DNA of 64,000 nt from Ixodes scapularis (Eukaryota > Arthropoda > Arachnida > Ixodida > Ixodidae), in NCBI RefSeq assembly GCF_016920785.2, contig NW_024609955.1, positions 558,001 through 622,000 on the forward strand, in the 5' to 3' direction. Below are positions 30,337-39,188 of the stretch, piece by piece. A program made the translations under genes and the position numbers. Every line of letters starts with the position of its first letter. The stretch's first letter is position 1. The notes beneath the pieces were generated by a model. That model saw only the letters and a program-made list of their open reading frames with translations, had not been told where the DNA came from and ran no database searches.

Positions 30337-31350
30337 TTAAGACCATAGATACCATCGGCCTTTCTTGCACGGCACGTAGTTTTCGCAATGTCCAGAGAGT
30401 GGTGCAATAAACTCGTGCGTAAACTCGTGGTCCGTGTTGACGCACACTTGTCGAGAGAGTCTTCGCAGGTCTCTTCGGTACGCGAGAATGTCCTTCTCCA
30501 ACTTGTCTCGCTGCACGTTGTCCGGGTCGAAAGACGCACTCAACTGGTCTCGAATGTTGCGCAGCATGTCGTTCCGGATCTCGCCTCGAATTCAGTCGAG
30601 ATGCCCGTCAACGATGTCGTAGACACCGACGCCCACCTTTATGCAATAGAGAAGAATCTCGACGAGAATCCACTCGGTGGCCTTGGGCTTTCTCCAAAAG
30701 TGCAACACCAGCTCGCGCGTGTCTGCGTCCGACAGTCCGTGCAATCTTTCGTACAATTCCATGAGGTTTGAGACGATTGTCGGAGTAAAATATATGCCCA
30801 GCTTCTCCATGGCAATCTCCACTTCTCTAACGTAGGTGTCATATTCGTCCGAAGAGGGAGGTATCGGCGCAGTCATAAAGTTTTTCAACACTCCTGCGTC
30901 GAACTTGTCCCTTCCACCAGTCCACAGGTTGTATCTCGTTTGAAATTCTTCTACCGACGGTAGAGTATTGGCGTATTCAATCACGCACCATTCGAGTATA
31001 GTCTTGTCAGACAGTCCCCGCTTGTCCAGTGGAAGAGTAGCGACTCGTACTGGAGCCTGGTCGGCCGAAACGGGATCGCTGTTGACCGAAGCAGCTGGTG
31101 TAGGAGCAGTCTCGCACGTGCACGATTCGAGTATAGGCTTGTCGGACGGTCCCCGCTTGTCCGATGGAACAGTACCGACTCGTGTTGGAGCCTGGTCGGT
31201 CGAAACGGGATCGCTGTTGACCGAAGCAGCTGGTGTAGGAGCAATAGTAGCGTCGCGAATCGTGCAATACCAGTAAGCGTAGCCCTGTCGGCTAGTTGTG
31301 TATCTGTGTTCGCGCAGATACGTGTGCAAACTGAGGATGTGCATTTTCAT
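30337..31350 (-). pseudogene. Paralog 5, nonsense mutation and inserted repeats
   Basis: The ATG at 31,350-31,348 overlaps the TGA of the helicase gene (31,349-31,347), an ATGA junction that fixes both ends. The signature W-C-V-I-E-Y-A-N-T-L-P is present, but between the N-terminal helix and the signature lie two tandem 45-residue units (30,990-31,259) rich in A, P, S and D. An in-frame TGA at 30,594-30,592 interrupts the body, after which the same frame continues to TAA at 30,337. Unlike its neighbours, it has no clear C-terminal hydrophobic tail. Confidence 0.65.
30990..31259. repeat. Two tandem 135-bp in-frame units
   Basis: The segment containing TCCCCG recurs at 31,015 and 31,150, a period of 135 bp (45 codons). 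The two copies differ at a few positions. The repeat keeps the reading frame of paralog 5. Confidence 0.8.
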
Positions 31351-33260
31351 AGACGACCGTTCAAAAACGAGTTTATCTCGAGCAAAGATTTCTTCGTGTC
31401 TTTGAAGGTGGACGACTCGTCTTCGCAGACCTGGACCCAATGCGATAAATCGCTCCAAACGTCGGGTCTAAAATACCTATGTCGAGCAATAGGACGGCCC
31501 CCAGTCGTTCACGTGACGTACGCAGCGTCCCACGGACTGGTTAAGCGCTCGCATCGCCTGCGTTTTATACCATTCGTCCCCGTCTCCGCCCCTGCTGCGG
31601 TTAAACTCGACCTTGACCTTTACGTCCGGACTGTGATACGACGGATAGGGTAACCCCACGGATACGACGAGTCGAGCCAGCGAATCGGAGAAGTCGACGC
31701 CTTCACTCATTTTGCCTCTGTGCACGACTAGAAACAGGGCCACCGTGCCGGGCTCTCCGTCAATCAACGCAGTCTTGTACCTATGGAACAAGAGGTCCGA
31801 GTTTTCAGAATCTTCCAGAAACAGATGCCCGCCGACCACCTTGACCAACTTGGGCCATAGAGGCACTTTGCGCCACACGTCTGGACAGGTCTGAAGTAGC
31901 TTGTAAGAAGGGAAGAAGCACAGGACGCCAGCCTTTGTTTCGCCGACATTTTTCTTCAGGATCTTGGTCGACTCGTAGACGACGGAACCTACGGCCTTGA
32001 GTAGCTCTTCGTTCTGGCATGCGCTGTAATTCATGTAAAACTCTTTGTCACCCTTGAGCGAATGCGAGATCCTTCGGACAAAGAAGTGACGCTTGGACAC
32101 GACGTGTTCCTTGGCGGACACCTTGTGAGTAAAGAAGACGCCCAATTCCTTTTCGTACGACGACATCGGACTCAGAGTCCCCGAGGCCAGGACGATAGAG
32201 TGCGTGCACGACGACACAGACTTCATGGCGTAACTCGAGTCCATGCAGGTCATCCTGAGTTCTGGCGACTCGCGACCCTGGACGACAAACATTGCAAAGC
32301 CTTGGGCACCAAATATCTCGGGGTAGTAAAACTGAGTGACGATGCGGTCAATCAACGTGGTGTTTAACCGGTCGGACAAAGGATGTCGAGACGTTAAGGG
32401 ACTCACGACTTGACCCAGGCTCACGTTGTCCGTCTTGAGGTAGCGTCTCGTCTTGCCAGGAGATCATCGCCGCGAACAATCGCATATCCAACGTCGTTCA
32501 TCATGGCCAGGAGCCCCTCGAAGAATTCGCGAAGCTCGACGTAGCGAGAAAATCGTCGTGCGTACGTCTGAAGCTGCGATCTGGACACTTGTAGGGACAT
32601 GGCGTCTCTACAAAACGTTTCAATGTTGTGCGCCTCGTCGAGGATCAGAATCGCGCCGCTGAGATTGATGTTGAGCGTGCTACGGACGAAGGGATCGATC
32701 AAGTAGTTGTAGGGAGCCAGCACTATTTTCGACCTGGCTACGTAGTACTGTTCGTTGACGTAGTAGGGGCAGATATCGTTTGCAGCACAACTCTCCACCA
32801 AGTCCTCGATGTCCCTAACGTCGGGCAAACGCGTCTCTGGTCCATGCTGCTCTTTCCAATTGCGGTAGAATCGGCACGTCGACGAGGCCCTGTGTTGACT
32901 GCAGAGTTGGGGCACGTTACCGCTGTGGACTTCCCGTTCCAAGAGGCAGACTCGGTCCTTGCCGACGAGACGAGAAATGTGCGCGGCGTCTCCGATGAAC
33001 GCCTTGGCCACCGCTACCATTTGGTCGAGCTGTTGGTGCATTCTAGAGCAGAGGTAGATTTTGCCGCTGGGTCGTGTCGTTATCCATTCGCGAACGGCTC
33101 CGAGCATGGCCATTGTCTTGCCCGATCCGGTAGGAGCTTCTATCATGACGTTGGCTTTTTCTCCGAATCCGCGCAACATTGTTTCAAAGACGTCCACTTG
33201 TACGGGGTAAGGTATCCGGTCGCCCGGTAGTACGAGCCGGTAGCGGGGCGCCTCTTCCAT
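31347..33260 (-). pseudogene. XPD/RAD3-type Fe-S helicase, two frameshifts
   Basis: A superfamily 2 DNA helicase of the XPD/RTEL1/FANCJ group, expected to unwind DNA 5' to 3'. From ATG 33,260: a Q-like IPYPVQ, Walker A EAPTGSGKT (about residue 40), and a cysteine cluster of an iron-sulfur domain (C in RVCLL, PQLCSQH, STCRFY, NDICPYY). The Walker B box is LILDEAHNIE. The second RecA-like domain has LASGTLSP, RGKMSEGVDF and QSVGRCVRH. Frameshifts near 32,450 and in a C-run near 31,500 break it. The C-terminal frame reads through a tryptophan-rich end to TGA at 31,347. The ancestral protein would be about 635 residues. Function in viral replication or repair is inference. Confidence 0.85.
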
Positions 33261-33469
33261 ACCCGCCAACGTTCGTTTTTGAAACGATTATACCGATCGT
33301 TCGTCTCGTCTTCGGAACTATAAATAGTCTGAGCGGAGTGGTTGACCTCGTCGTCCGTAATCTCTCCCTCCTCTTTTTCATCATCGCCATCGTTCCATTC
33401 GTCTAACACTATCCATTCTTCTTCTTCTTCTTCTTCTTCGACCTTGGTCATATCTACGTCGTTACTCAT
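33143..33469 (-). CDS. Acidic ORF overlapping the helicase start
   Basis: The ATG at 33,469-33,467 opens 108 codons with a run of eight or more glutamates (residues about 11-18) and a strongly acidic first half. A basic, aromatic second half overlaps the first 118 bases of the helicase gene in another frame. It may be a small independent acidic protein, or the former N-terminal extension of the helicase separated by a frameshift. The sequence alone does not decide. Confidence 0.4.
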   Translation of the reverse strand: MSNDVDMTKVEEEEEEEEWIVLDEWNDGDDEKEEGEITDDEVNHSAQTIYSSEDETNDRYNRFKNERWRVWKRRPATGSYYRATGYLTPYKWTSLKQCCADSEKKPTS

Positions 33470-33524
33470 GCTTACGCGAGGAGATTGAGACGAAAACTCA
33501 ACGTGCACGGTTTTTTTTTAATTT

Positions 33525-34157
33525 TTATTGCCCAAACAAAGGATACCTACACAACCAGTCAAGGTAATCGCAAACTCTAAAGTACCTCGGATCTACGCTC
33601 TCGTACAGGCTCATAAAATCTCGATGCACTCTGGCGTTTTTCACGGTGCGTGGCTCGACGACGCTGCAAACGACTCGATCGGGAGTCATGTCAAGCAGGT
33701 AACTCAACTTGCGAACGCAGGCCACAAAGAAGGTGAGAGAGTCGGTCAGAGTCAGACACAGAATCTTGCTGGCCTCTTCGTAGCGAAAGGCGGTCGCGTT
33801 CGCGTACACTCGACCGCTTTCGAACGTGTAGTCGCAGATCACCGAACCGAGGGCGCTTGCGTCGTCGCGGTAGAGGCGAAAGTCGATGTATCGACAGGCC
33901 GTCTTGAGGTACCAGACTTCCGTCCGAACCAGTCTCATGTAGACGTACACGTTGAGTCTGTATCTGTTTTTCGTGCGGCTATGGAATAGATGCAGCGCTG
34001 CGCCTACCGTCATGAAGGGGCGGCCGACGAGAAGGATCGTCGCCGCGTGCATAGTCTCCAAGGCGTAGAGAAAGTCGACAAAGACGCTGGAGTCGCCGGG
34101 ATTTCGAAGTCCGGTCGCGATGGTGTTTGCCAGGTTGTCGTAGTATACGCGTAACAT
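33525..34157 (-). CDS. Unrecognised 210-residue viral protein
   Basis: Intact frame from ATG 34,157-34,155. Helical and aromatic-rich, with two moderately hydrophobic stretches (about residues 37-55 and 130-150) that could be buried helices rather than membrane spans. The start is divergent from the histone-like gene, 59 bases away. No motif recognised. Confidence 0.6.
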   Translation of the reverse strand: MLRVYYDNLANTIATGLRNPGDSSVFVDFLYALETMHAATILLVGRPFMTVGAALHLFHSRTKNRYRLNVYVYMRLVRTEVWYLKTACRYIDFRLYRDDASALGSVICDYTFESGRVYANATAFRYEEASKILCLTLTDSLTFFVACVRKLSYLLDMTPDRVVCSVVEPRTVKNARVHRDFMSLYESVDPRYFRVCDYLDWLCRYPLFGQ

Positions 34158-34216
34158 GATTGTAACGTCGATTTCAAATAAAAAACTGAAGTTTCCCGCT
34201 TATATCGTTAGAGGAG

Positions 34217-34564
34217 ATGGATGGTGAGAATATGGCGCGCATAAAAAACGCCTCAAACAACGTGACCCGGCAAAAGAGGACGGTAGCCAAGAATAAGAAG
34301 AAGAAGCAATTGGACAGTCGACAGCCAACGACTGCCGTGGACGACGTTCTCTGTAAGAACGAATTGCGTCGATTGGCCAAGGAGATGGAGATCGATCGCA
34401 TATCAGAGAACGTGTACGGTAACATGCAATTCGAGGTCGATAGATTCGTCACCGAGGTCGTCGGAAAGGCCGTCGTCTACGCCCAGATGCAACACCGCAA
34501 GACGCTTTTTGTAGATGACGTGACCCGAGCTCTTTCCGAATACAACCTCAAAGATTACGGCTGA
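34217..34564 (+). CDS. H4-like histone-fold protein
   Basis: A 115-residue protein from the ATG at 34,217. A basic tail (residues 1-35, with NKKKKQ) precedes a histone fold (about 40-115) that follows histone H4: E-LRRLAKE then RIS..VY aligns with the H4 alpha1/loop1, F...V...AV.YA with alpha2, and HRKTLFVDDVTRAL with the H4 segment around loop 2 and alpha3; it ends in a YG-type tail. It is far more divergent than any host H4 and is intronless inside the viral block. Viral histones can pack viral DNA or alter host chromatin (known for bracovirus H4 and giant-virus histones). Role here is inferred. Confidence 0.8.
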   Translation: MDGENMARIKNASNNVTRQKRTVAKNKKKKQLDSRQPTTAVDDVLCKNELRRLAKEMEIDRISENVYGNMQFEVDRFVTEVVGKAVVYAQMQHRKTLFVDDVTRALSEYNLKDYG

Positions 34565-34593
34565 CGTCCAGGACTAATACAAAACACCTAACA

Positions 34594-35715
34594 ATGTCTA
34601 ATAAGAATAACGTTATACTCAAGAAGCCTCCTTCTCAGTTTGAAGAACGACTCGAAAAGTCGATGGACGACTATTTGCGAGTGCACATTAAAGACTTGTA
34701 CGATAGAGCCGGGGCGCACACGGGGTACAGGACCGACAGAGAGATAATGAAAGCCGCGTACGATTACATCGTGGCCAAGTATCGCAACGTTATACTTGGT
34801 CTATTTAACGACGTGACCCGAATGAACGACGTGATTAACGAATACACCGCGTTTCTTTTTCACTTTAAGAGGTCCGCCGAGCTCAAGGCCGAACACGAGA
34901 AGGTGGCCGTGCCATCCTTAAAACACGTCATCGTCAGAATGTACAGAGATCAGAACAATCTACTCGGCAAGTTCCTGGCCACGGTGTACACGCGAGACAG
35001 ACTGAAAGATGCCGGCGTCGAGGTGGTCATGAAGACCGAGGAAAAAAAGCTGTACGACGCCGACCTTCACGACGTAGACAGCCTGATCGAGACCTTTTAC
35101 GACAACGGTCTGGACTATGTCGGCGTCGAGTCTTTAATTTCCAGCTACAACTCGAAGCTGAGGGGTGTCGGTACCAAGAGACGACTTTCGGACGACGCTA
35201 GACCGTCTCTTCGGGATAGCACGAACGAGTCGCCGTCGACTCCTCCTCCTCCTCCCCCTCCTCCTAAGGAAAGGACGCCCATGGAGAAGGAGTCGAGCGT
35301 CGCCCAAACATCAGCTCAGACTGCGGCGGAGGCGGCCAATAGACGGCGGTCGGACGACGCGATACCGTCTCATCGGGATTCGGCTCCTCCTAGGGAAACG
35401 ACGCCCAAAGAGAAGGAGTCGGGCGTCGCCCAAACGTCCCCTCAGACTGCGGCGGAGGCGGCCAAGAGACGACGGTCGGACGACGCGATACCGTCTCTTC
35501 GAGATTCGGCTCTTCCTAAAGAAACGACGCGCAACGAAAAAGTGTCGGACGTCGCCAAGACGCCGTATCATACTGTTGCAGCGGAAGACGAAGGAAGCGG
35601 TTGGCTGTACGTCGTCGGTGGAGTTGCCGTCCTGGCCACAGCGGGAGTCGTGACTTACGCGGCAATGACCTATTATAGAAATAAACGCGCTAAAGGCGAA
35701 AACGTGTTTCTGTAG
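34594..35715 (+). CDS. Repeat-bearing membrane protein (373 aa)
   Basis: ATG at 34,594, 30 bases after the histone-like gene. The N-terminal domain (about residues 10-170) is clearly related to the N-terminus of the next gene (shared Y-D-Y-I-V-A and PxLKHxIxRMYxDxNNxLG motifs). Then come three tandem units of about 40-50 residues, each beginning with a R-R-x-S-D-D-A-x-P-S motif (about 190-330). A poly-proline stretch in the first unit is followed by a final membrane segment (about 335-358) and a short basic tail. It looks like a tail-anchored version of the N-terminal module of the giant protein. Intact. Confidence 0.65.
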   Translation: MSNKNNVILKKPPSQFEERLEKSMDDYLRVHIKDLYDRAGAHTGYRTDREIMKAAYDYIVAKYRNVILGLFNDVTRMNDVINEYTAFLFHFKRSAELKAEHEKVAVPSLKHVIVRMYRDQNNLLGKFLATVYTRDRLKDAGVEVVMKTEEKKLYDADLHDVDSLIETFYDNGLDYVGVESLISSYNSKLRGVGTKRRLSDDARPSLRDSTNESPSTPPPPPPPPKERTPMEKESSVAQTSAQTAAEAANRRRSDDAIPSHRDSAPPRETTPKEKESGVAQTSPQTAAEAAKRRRSDDAIPSLRDSALPKETTRNEKVSDVAKTPYHTVAAEDEGSGWLYVVGGVAVLATAGVVTYAAMTYYRNKRAKGENVFL

Positions 35716-35728
35716 CTGAAATAAAAAA

Positions 35729-38700
35729 ATGACCACCGACAATCTCTTGTTCAAACCTTTGAAAGCCATTCCCATAGGGTTTGAGGCAAGGTTGGAAAGT
35801 AGAGTCGACGACTACTTTAAAGATTTTTACTACGCGCTGTACTCTAACGCTGGTGTCGAAACTACCCGTTACAAAGACTACGGCGACACGGCCAATCGCG
35901 TGTTTGATTACATTGTGGCGAACCACGCTAACGACACTCGAACGGCGTTGTACGATCCGAAGCGAGCCATAGACTTGGTCTTTTCCTACACACTCTATCT
36001 CAAGAGCATTCAGTCCAAGGTCAATTCGCTGGCCAGCGAGAAATACAAGCCCGGGTTTCTGCGCAACGTAGTCATCCCGGCCCTCAAACACTTGATCTAC
36101 AGAATGTATAAGGACCCAAACAACGTCCTGGGCGAATTCATGTACACAGTCAGGACCAGGGACGTGATAAAGCAGTACCCCGAGGCGTTGGGCGTGGAAT
36201 TTGCTGGCGACGACATGCTTAGTAATTTGTACGACTTGGACGTGTACGACCTAGATGCCGTGGACAAGTACTTGCACGGCATTAGCGGCGGAATGTACTA
36301 CGACGTTAAAACCAATACGTTTAAAAAGTACAACTCTGTGCTCGAGCGATACCAGTCCCAGATCTGGCAGGATTCCGTTCTAAAGTTTAAGCGACTCTTC
36401 GAAGAGTGGTGCAAGAAAGTCACGCGGCACTCTTCGTGGTCTAGCCAGCATCCAGCGTTCGATCCACTGCTCCGGGCCGTTTTCGATGCCGCGGGCACGC
36501 CGCAGTGGGACGCGGCGCTCGTTCGCTGGGTCGCCGCCGAGGAAGGTCAGACTCTTCGCATTTACGCCGAGTTGAAAGCCAAGGTTGAATATGCCCAGAC
36601 CTTTATCGACGAAAAGTTTTCTCCGGAACTCTTGAAAGCCGTTGGCGAAATCGCAAAGATTGACAACGTCAAGCGGTTCGTCTTTCTCTCCGCACCTACG
36701 CTGTCGCCGACCGAGTTGCAGGCCATACTAGACGCGTTCGAAAAGATTTTGAAGAACTACACGGAGCACAAACATAGGGACGCGCTCGTCTGGGCGGTGA
36801 CCCATCCGGCCGCGCACAAAGTCTGCGAAGAGGAAGAGACGAGGAACTTGTTTAACAAGACTAAACCTGACGAGTATTTGCAGGACGGTAGCGCCTTCAT
36901 AACGTCACTATTGGCACATTACGCCAAGTTTCGGAGCCTAGAGGATCTCCTGAGAGAATTTGCTAGGGACCTCGGTGCCGTTCGCAAGGACGCCGTCTTG
37001 AGAAAGCGCTGGCTGGAGAACGACGAGGAGGACATTAGGAAGGCCTTAATCGACGTCGACTGGAAGGTGCTCTACGAAAAATTTGAGCGATTGAAACCGC
37101 ACCTGAACGAGTTACGACGACTACTCCTCGCTGGCGTGGGCGATAGCGGCGACGTCGATGAAACAATGGAAAAATTGGGACCTTACTATCCTTTAATCGC
37201 GAGGCACGGCAAATGTATGTTTGACGAGGCCGACGCCGCGTCTCTGTTTGCTCGCGCCACCTCGAAAGGTTTGTACGAGTGGAAAGTGCGTCTCAAGTCA
37301 AAGTTTCCCAAAGACGATTTCGATAGACTCTATCGGCTCGTACAGGAACGCCACAGAGACTACGAAAACATGAGAAAGTTTCTCGGTGACAGCGACCTGC
37401 TTAGTGCCCCTCCGCTCGTGAAACTGCCTTCGAGCGTACCAAACCTAAAGACTTGGAACGACGCGATCCTGGCCACCATGAACGCTGCGCCCGAACTATG
37501 GATCGAAAAGATAATTAGCCAGTCGAAGTGTAACTTGCAGATGCTGCGCAAAAATGTTTCCGAACTCAAATCCCTAATGACTACGGAGCGCGAACGTAGA
37601 GATAAGATCCGCGAGTTAGGAATGAGCGGACCCATCGATAGATACCCACAGACGCACGAAAAGGACCCAGTCGCCTTTGGCGAGTACGAGGGTTTCGACA
37701 AGGATTTGTTGGACAAAATCAAAGCCCCGTACGACATTGTAGCGACGGTGGAGTTTGATCGCATTCGAAAGGCGCACGAGAATTTCGAGCGGCACTCGGA
37801 GATTGTGAGGCGAGCTCGGTCGGCGGTCGCTACACTGATAGAGGCGAACAAGGAGTACGTGAAACACGTCGCGACGTGGGGCAAGCACCGTGCTTCCTTT
37901 TTTCCGTCCACCGAGGCGTCGCGCGAAAGCGTAAACAATCTCTTTTCGACGAGATCGGCAAATGGCGAAAACTATTGGGAGCTGCATCGAGACCTCGGGG
38001 TCGCGCAAATCACCGAGCTGTTGCACGCGGCGCGAACGGCGTACTGGAAGACCAAGCAGTTTAGTCTGGAAGCTCGAGTGAGGGTCTACCTGCGCAATCT
38101 CGTCGGCACCTTGCGCGTTTCGCAAAGCGCCGTCTCTTCCAAACTGTCTAGATTCAAGGTGTCGAGTCTGCTGAAGATGGTCGATGCGGAAGACGACGAC
38201 GACTGGAAAATCGAATTTATCCGCTGGACCGTGGCGAACGAGGACGCCGACGTCGCTCGCAAACTCGTCGCAAAATCTTACGACGCCATGTGGAGGCTCT
38301 TGCGCGAAAGAGTGACGGTCGAGTTTTTCGAGTTTTTGCGCGTGGCCAAATACGCGGAAAAGTGCGTGGACCGCCGATTTCTACGGCTAGAGGACACAGT
38401 TCTGGAAACTTTTAGGGAGCGTCTCTTTCTCGATTTCGCCGACGAGACGGACCTGAGACCAGAGCTAGAGGCGTGGCTGGCGTGCCACGCCGCCTACGCG
38501 CAGATGGTCGACGCGGTCCGCAAAGAGTTTCCCGACCTGACCCGAGTCGAAAATCTCAAAGTGCACGGATCGGAAGAGGTACGTAAGGCGATCGAACATG
38601 CCGGTCGGAATTACGCCAAGTGGCTAAACACGGAAATGATCTCGCCAAAGGACACGCTGGCCACCGTGACCGAGAAAGTCGCCAAGATTAGAGAGTTGGT

Positions 38701-39187
38701 GGAAAACGAAAAGCGCTACAGAGAGTCTCTGCGTGACTGGGGCATAGACTCTCCGGACGGAGAGTACGTTCGTCAGTACGAGGACGGCGTTACCGGAGAA
38801 GACGATTGCCTCGCCAGGATAATACGCGAAGGCGCCATCGACGTTGTGGCCACCTTTCCCTGGGACAGGATCGCAAACGCCCACGCAAAGAGAGCGGCCT
38901 ACGTTCGGCGAAAGGCCGAAATATACGAGGCTCTGGGCCAAGAAACGGACTTGATGGACTGCTTTCGACACGTCGAAAGGCTAACGCGGGACCTGAAGCT
39001 TTCTCCCTGGCCGCAGCGAGGCGATAACGCGAGAGTGCTCGATTTTCTAAAGCGAATCGAATTGACGACAATGTCGCAAAAAGACCTGATTAAGCGTCAT
39101 CACGCCGACCTGACTCGAAGCTTCGTTTCCGAGCTATTGAACATGTGTAGGGACGCCAAAAACTACCTGGCAATGTACAAAGTCTGA
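35729..39187 (+). CDS. Giant modular protein, first part (1,152 aa)
   Basis: A long intact frame. Residues about 15-185 share the N-terminal module of the preceding gene. The rest is almost wholly alpha-helical and charged, with an internal duplication: the stretch at about 612-700 (TERERRDKIRELGM..., DIVATVEFDRI) matches that at about 985-1,075 (ENEKRYRESLRDWGI..., DVVATFPWDRI). It contains no membrane helix. After its stop, the following frame (from about 39,189) is open with no ATG, so both may once have been one gene. Size and helical repeats suit a capsid, tegument or scaffold protein; none is recognised. Confidence 0.65.
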   Translation: MTTDNLLFKPLKAIPIGFEARLESRVDDYFKDFYYALYSNAGVETTRYKDYGDTANRVFDYIVANHANDTRTALYDPKRAIDLVFSYTLYLKSIQSKVNSLASEKYKPGFLRNVVIPALKHLIYRMYKDPNNVLGEFMYTVRTRDVIKQYPEALGVEFAGDDMLSNLYDLDVYDLDAVDKYLHGISGGMYYDVKTNTFKKYNSVLERYQSQIWQDSVLKFKRLFEEWCKKVTRHSSWSSQHPAFDPLLRAVFDAAGTPQWDAALVRWVAAEEGQTLRIYAELKAKVEYAQTFIDEKFSPELLKAVGEIAKIDNVKRFVFLSAPTLSPTELQAILDAFEKILKNYTEHKHRDALVWAVTHPAAHKVCEEEETRNLFNKTKPDEYLQDGSAFITSLLAHYAKFRSLEDLLREFARDLGAVRKDAVLRKRWLENDEEDIRKALIDVDWKVLYEKFERLKPHLNELRRLLLAGVGDSGDVDETMEKLGPYYPLIARHGKCMFDEADAASLFARATSKGLYEWKVRLKSKFPKDDFDRLYRLVQERHRDYENMRKFLGDSDLLSAPPLVKLPSSVPNLKTWNDAILATMNAAPELWIEKIISQSKCNLQMLRKNVSELKSLMTTERERRDKIRELGMSGPIDRYPQTHEKDPVAFGEYEGFDKDLLDKIKAPYDIVATVEFDRIRKAHENFERHSEIVRRARSAVATLIEANKEYVKHVATWGKHRASFFPSTEASRESVNNLFSTRSANGENYWELHRDLGVAQITELLHAARTAYWKTKQFSLEARVRVYLRNLVGTLRVSQSAVSSKLSRFKVSSLLKMVDAEDDDDWKIEFIRWTVANEDADVARKLVAKSYDAMWRLLRERVTVEFFEFLRVAKYAEKCVDRRFLRLEDTVLETFRERLFLDFADETDLRPELEAWLACHAAYAQMVDAVRKEFPDLTRVENLKVHGSEEVRKAIEHAGRNYAKWLNTEMISPKDTLATVTEKVAKIRELVENEKRYRESLRDWGIDSPDGEYVRQYEDGVTGEDDCLARIIREGAIDVVATFPWDRIANAHAKRAAYVRRKAEIYEALGQETDLMDCFRHVERLTRDLKLSPWPQRGDNARVLDFLKRIELTTMSQKDLIKRHHADLTRSFVSELLNMCRDAKNYLAMYKV

Positions 39188-39188
39188 A

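Larger units (their letters stand above)
23525..30346 (-). pseudogene. Tail-anchored paralog 4, split by LINE B
   Basis: The coding parts are 30,346-30,285 and 24,443-23,525 (minus strand), split by a LINE flanked by a 15-bp target duplication. Ignoring the insertion and one duplication copy, the frame is continuous at about 326 codons, so it was open when the element landed. It carries the family signature (W-L-L-V-E-Y-I-L-T-F-P) just after the break, a helical body and a hydrophobic C-terminal segment ending VMLNK. The start is ATG 30,346-30,344, or 30,355-30,353; both overlap the end of paralog 5. Confidence 0.75.
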
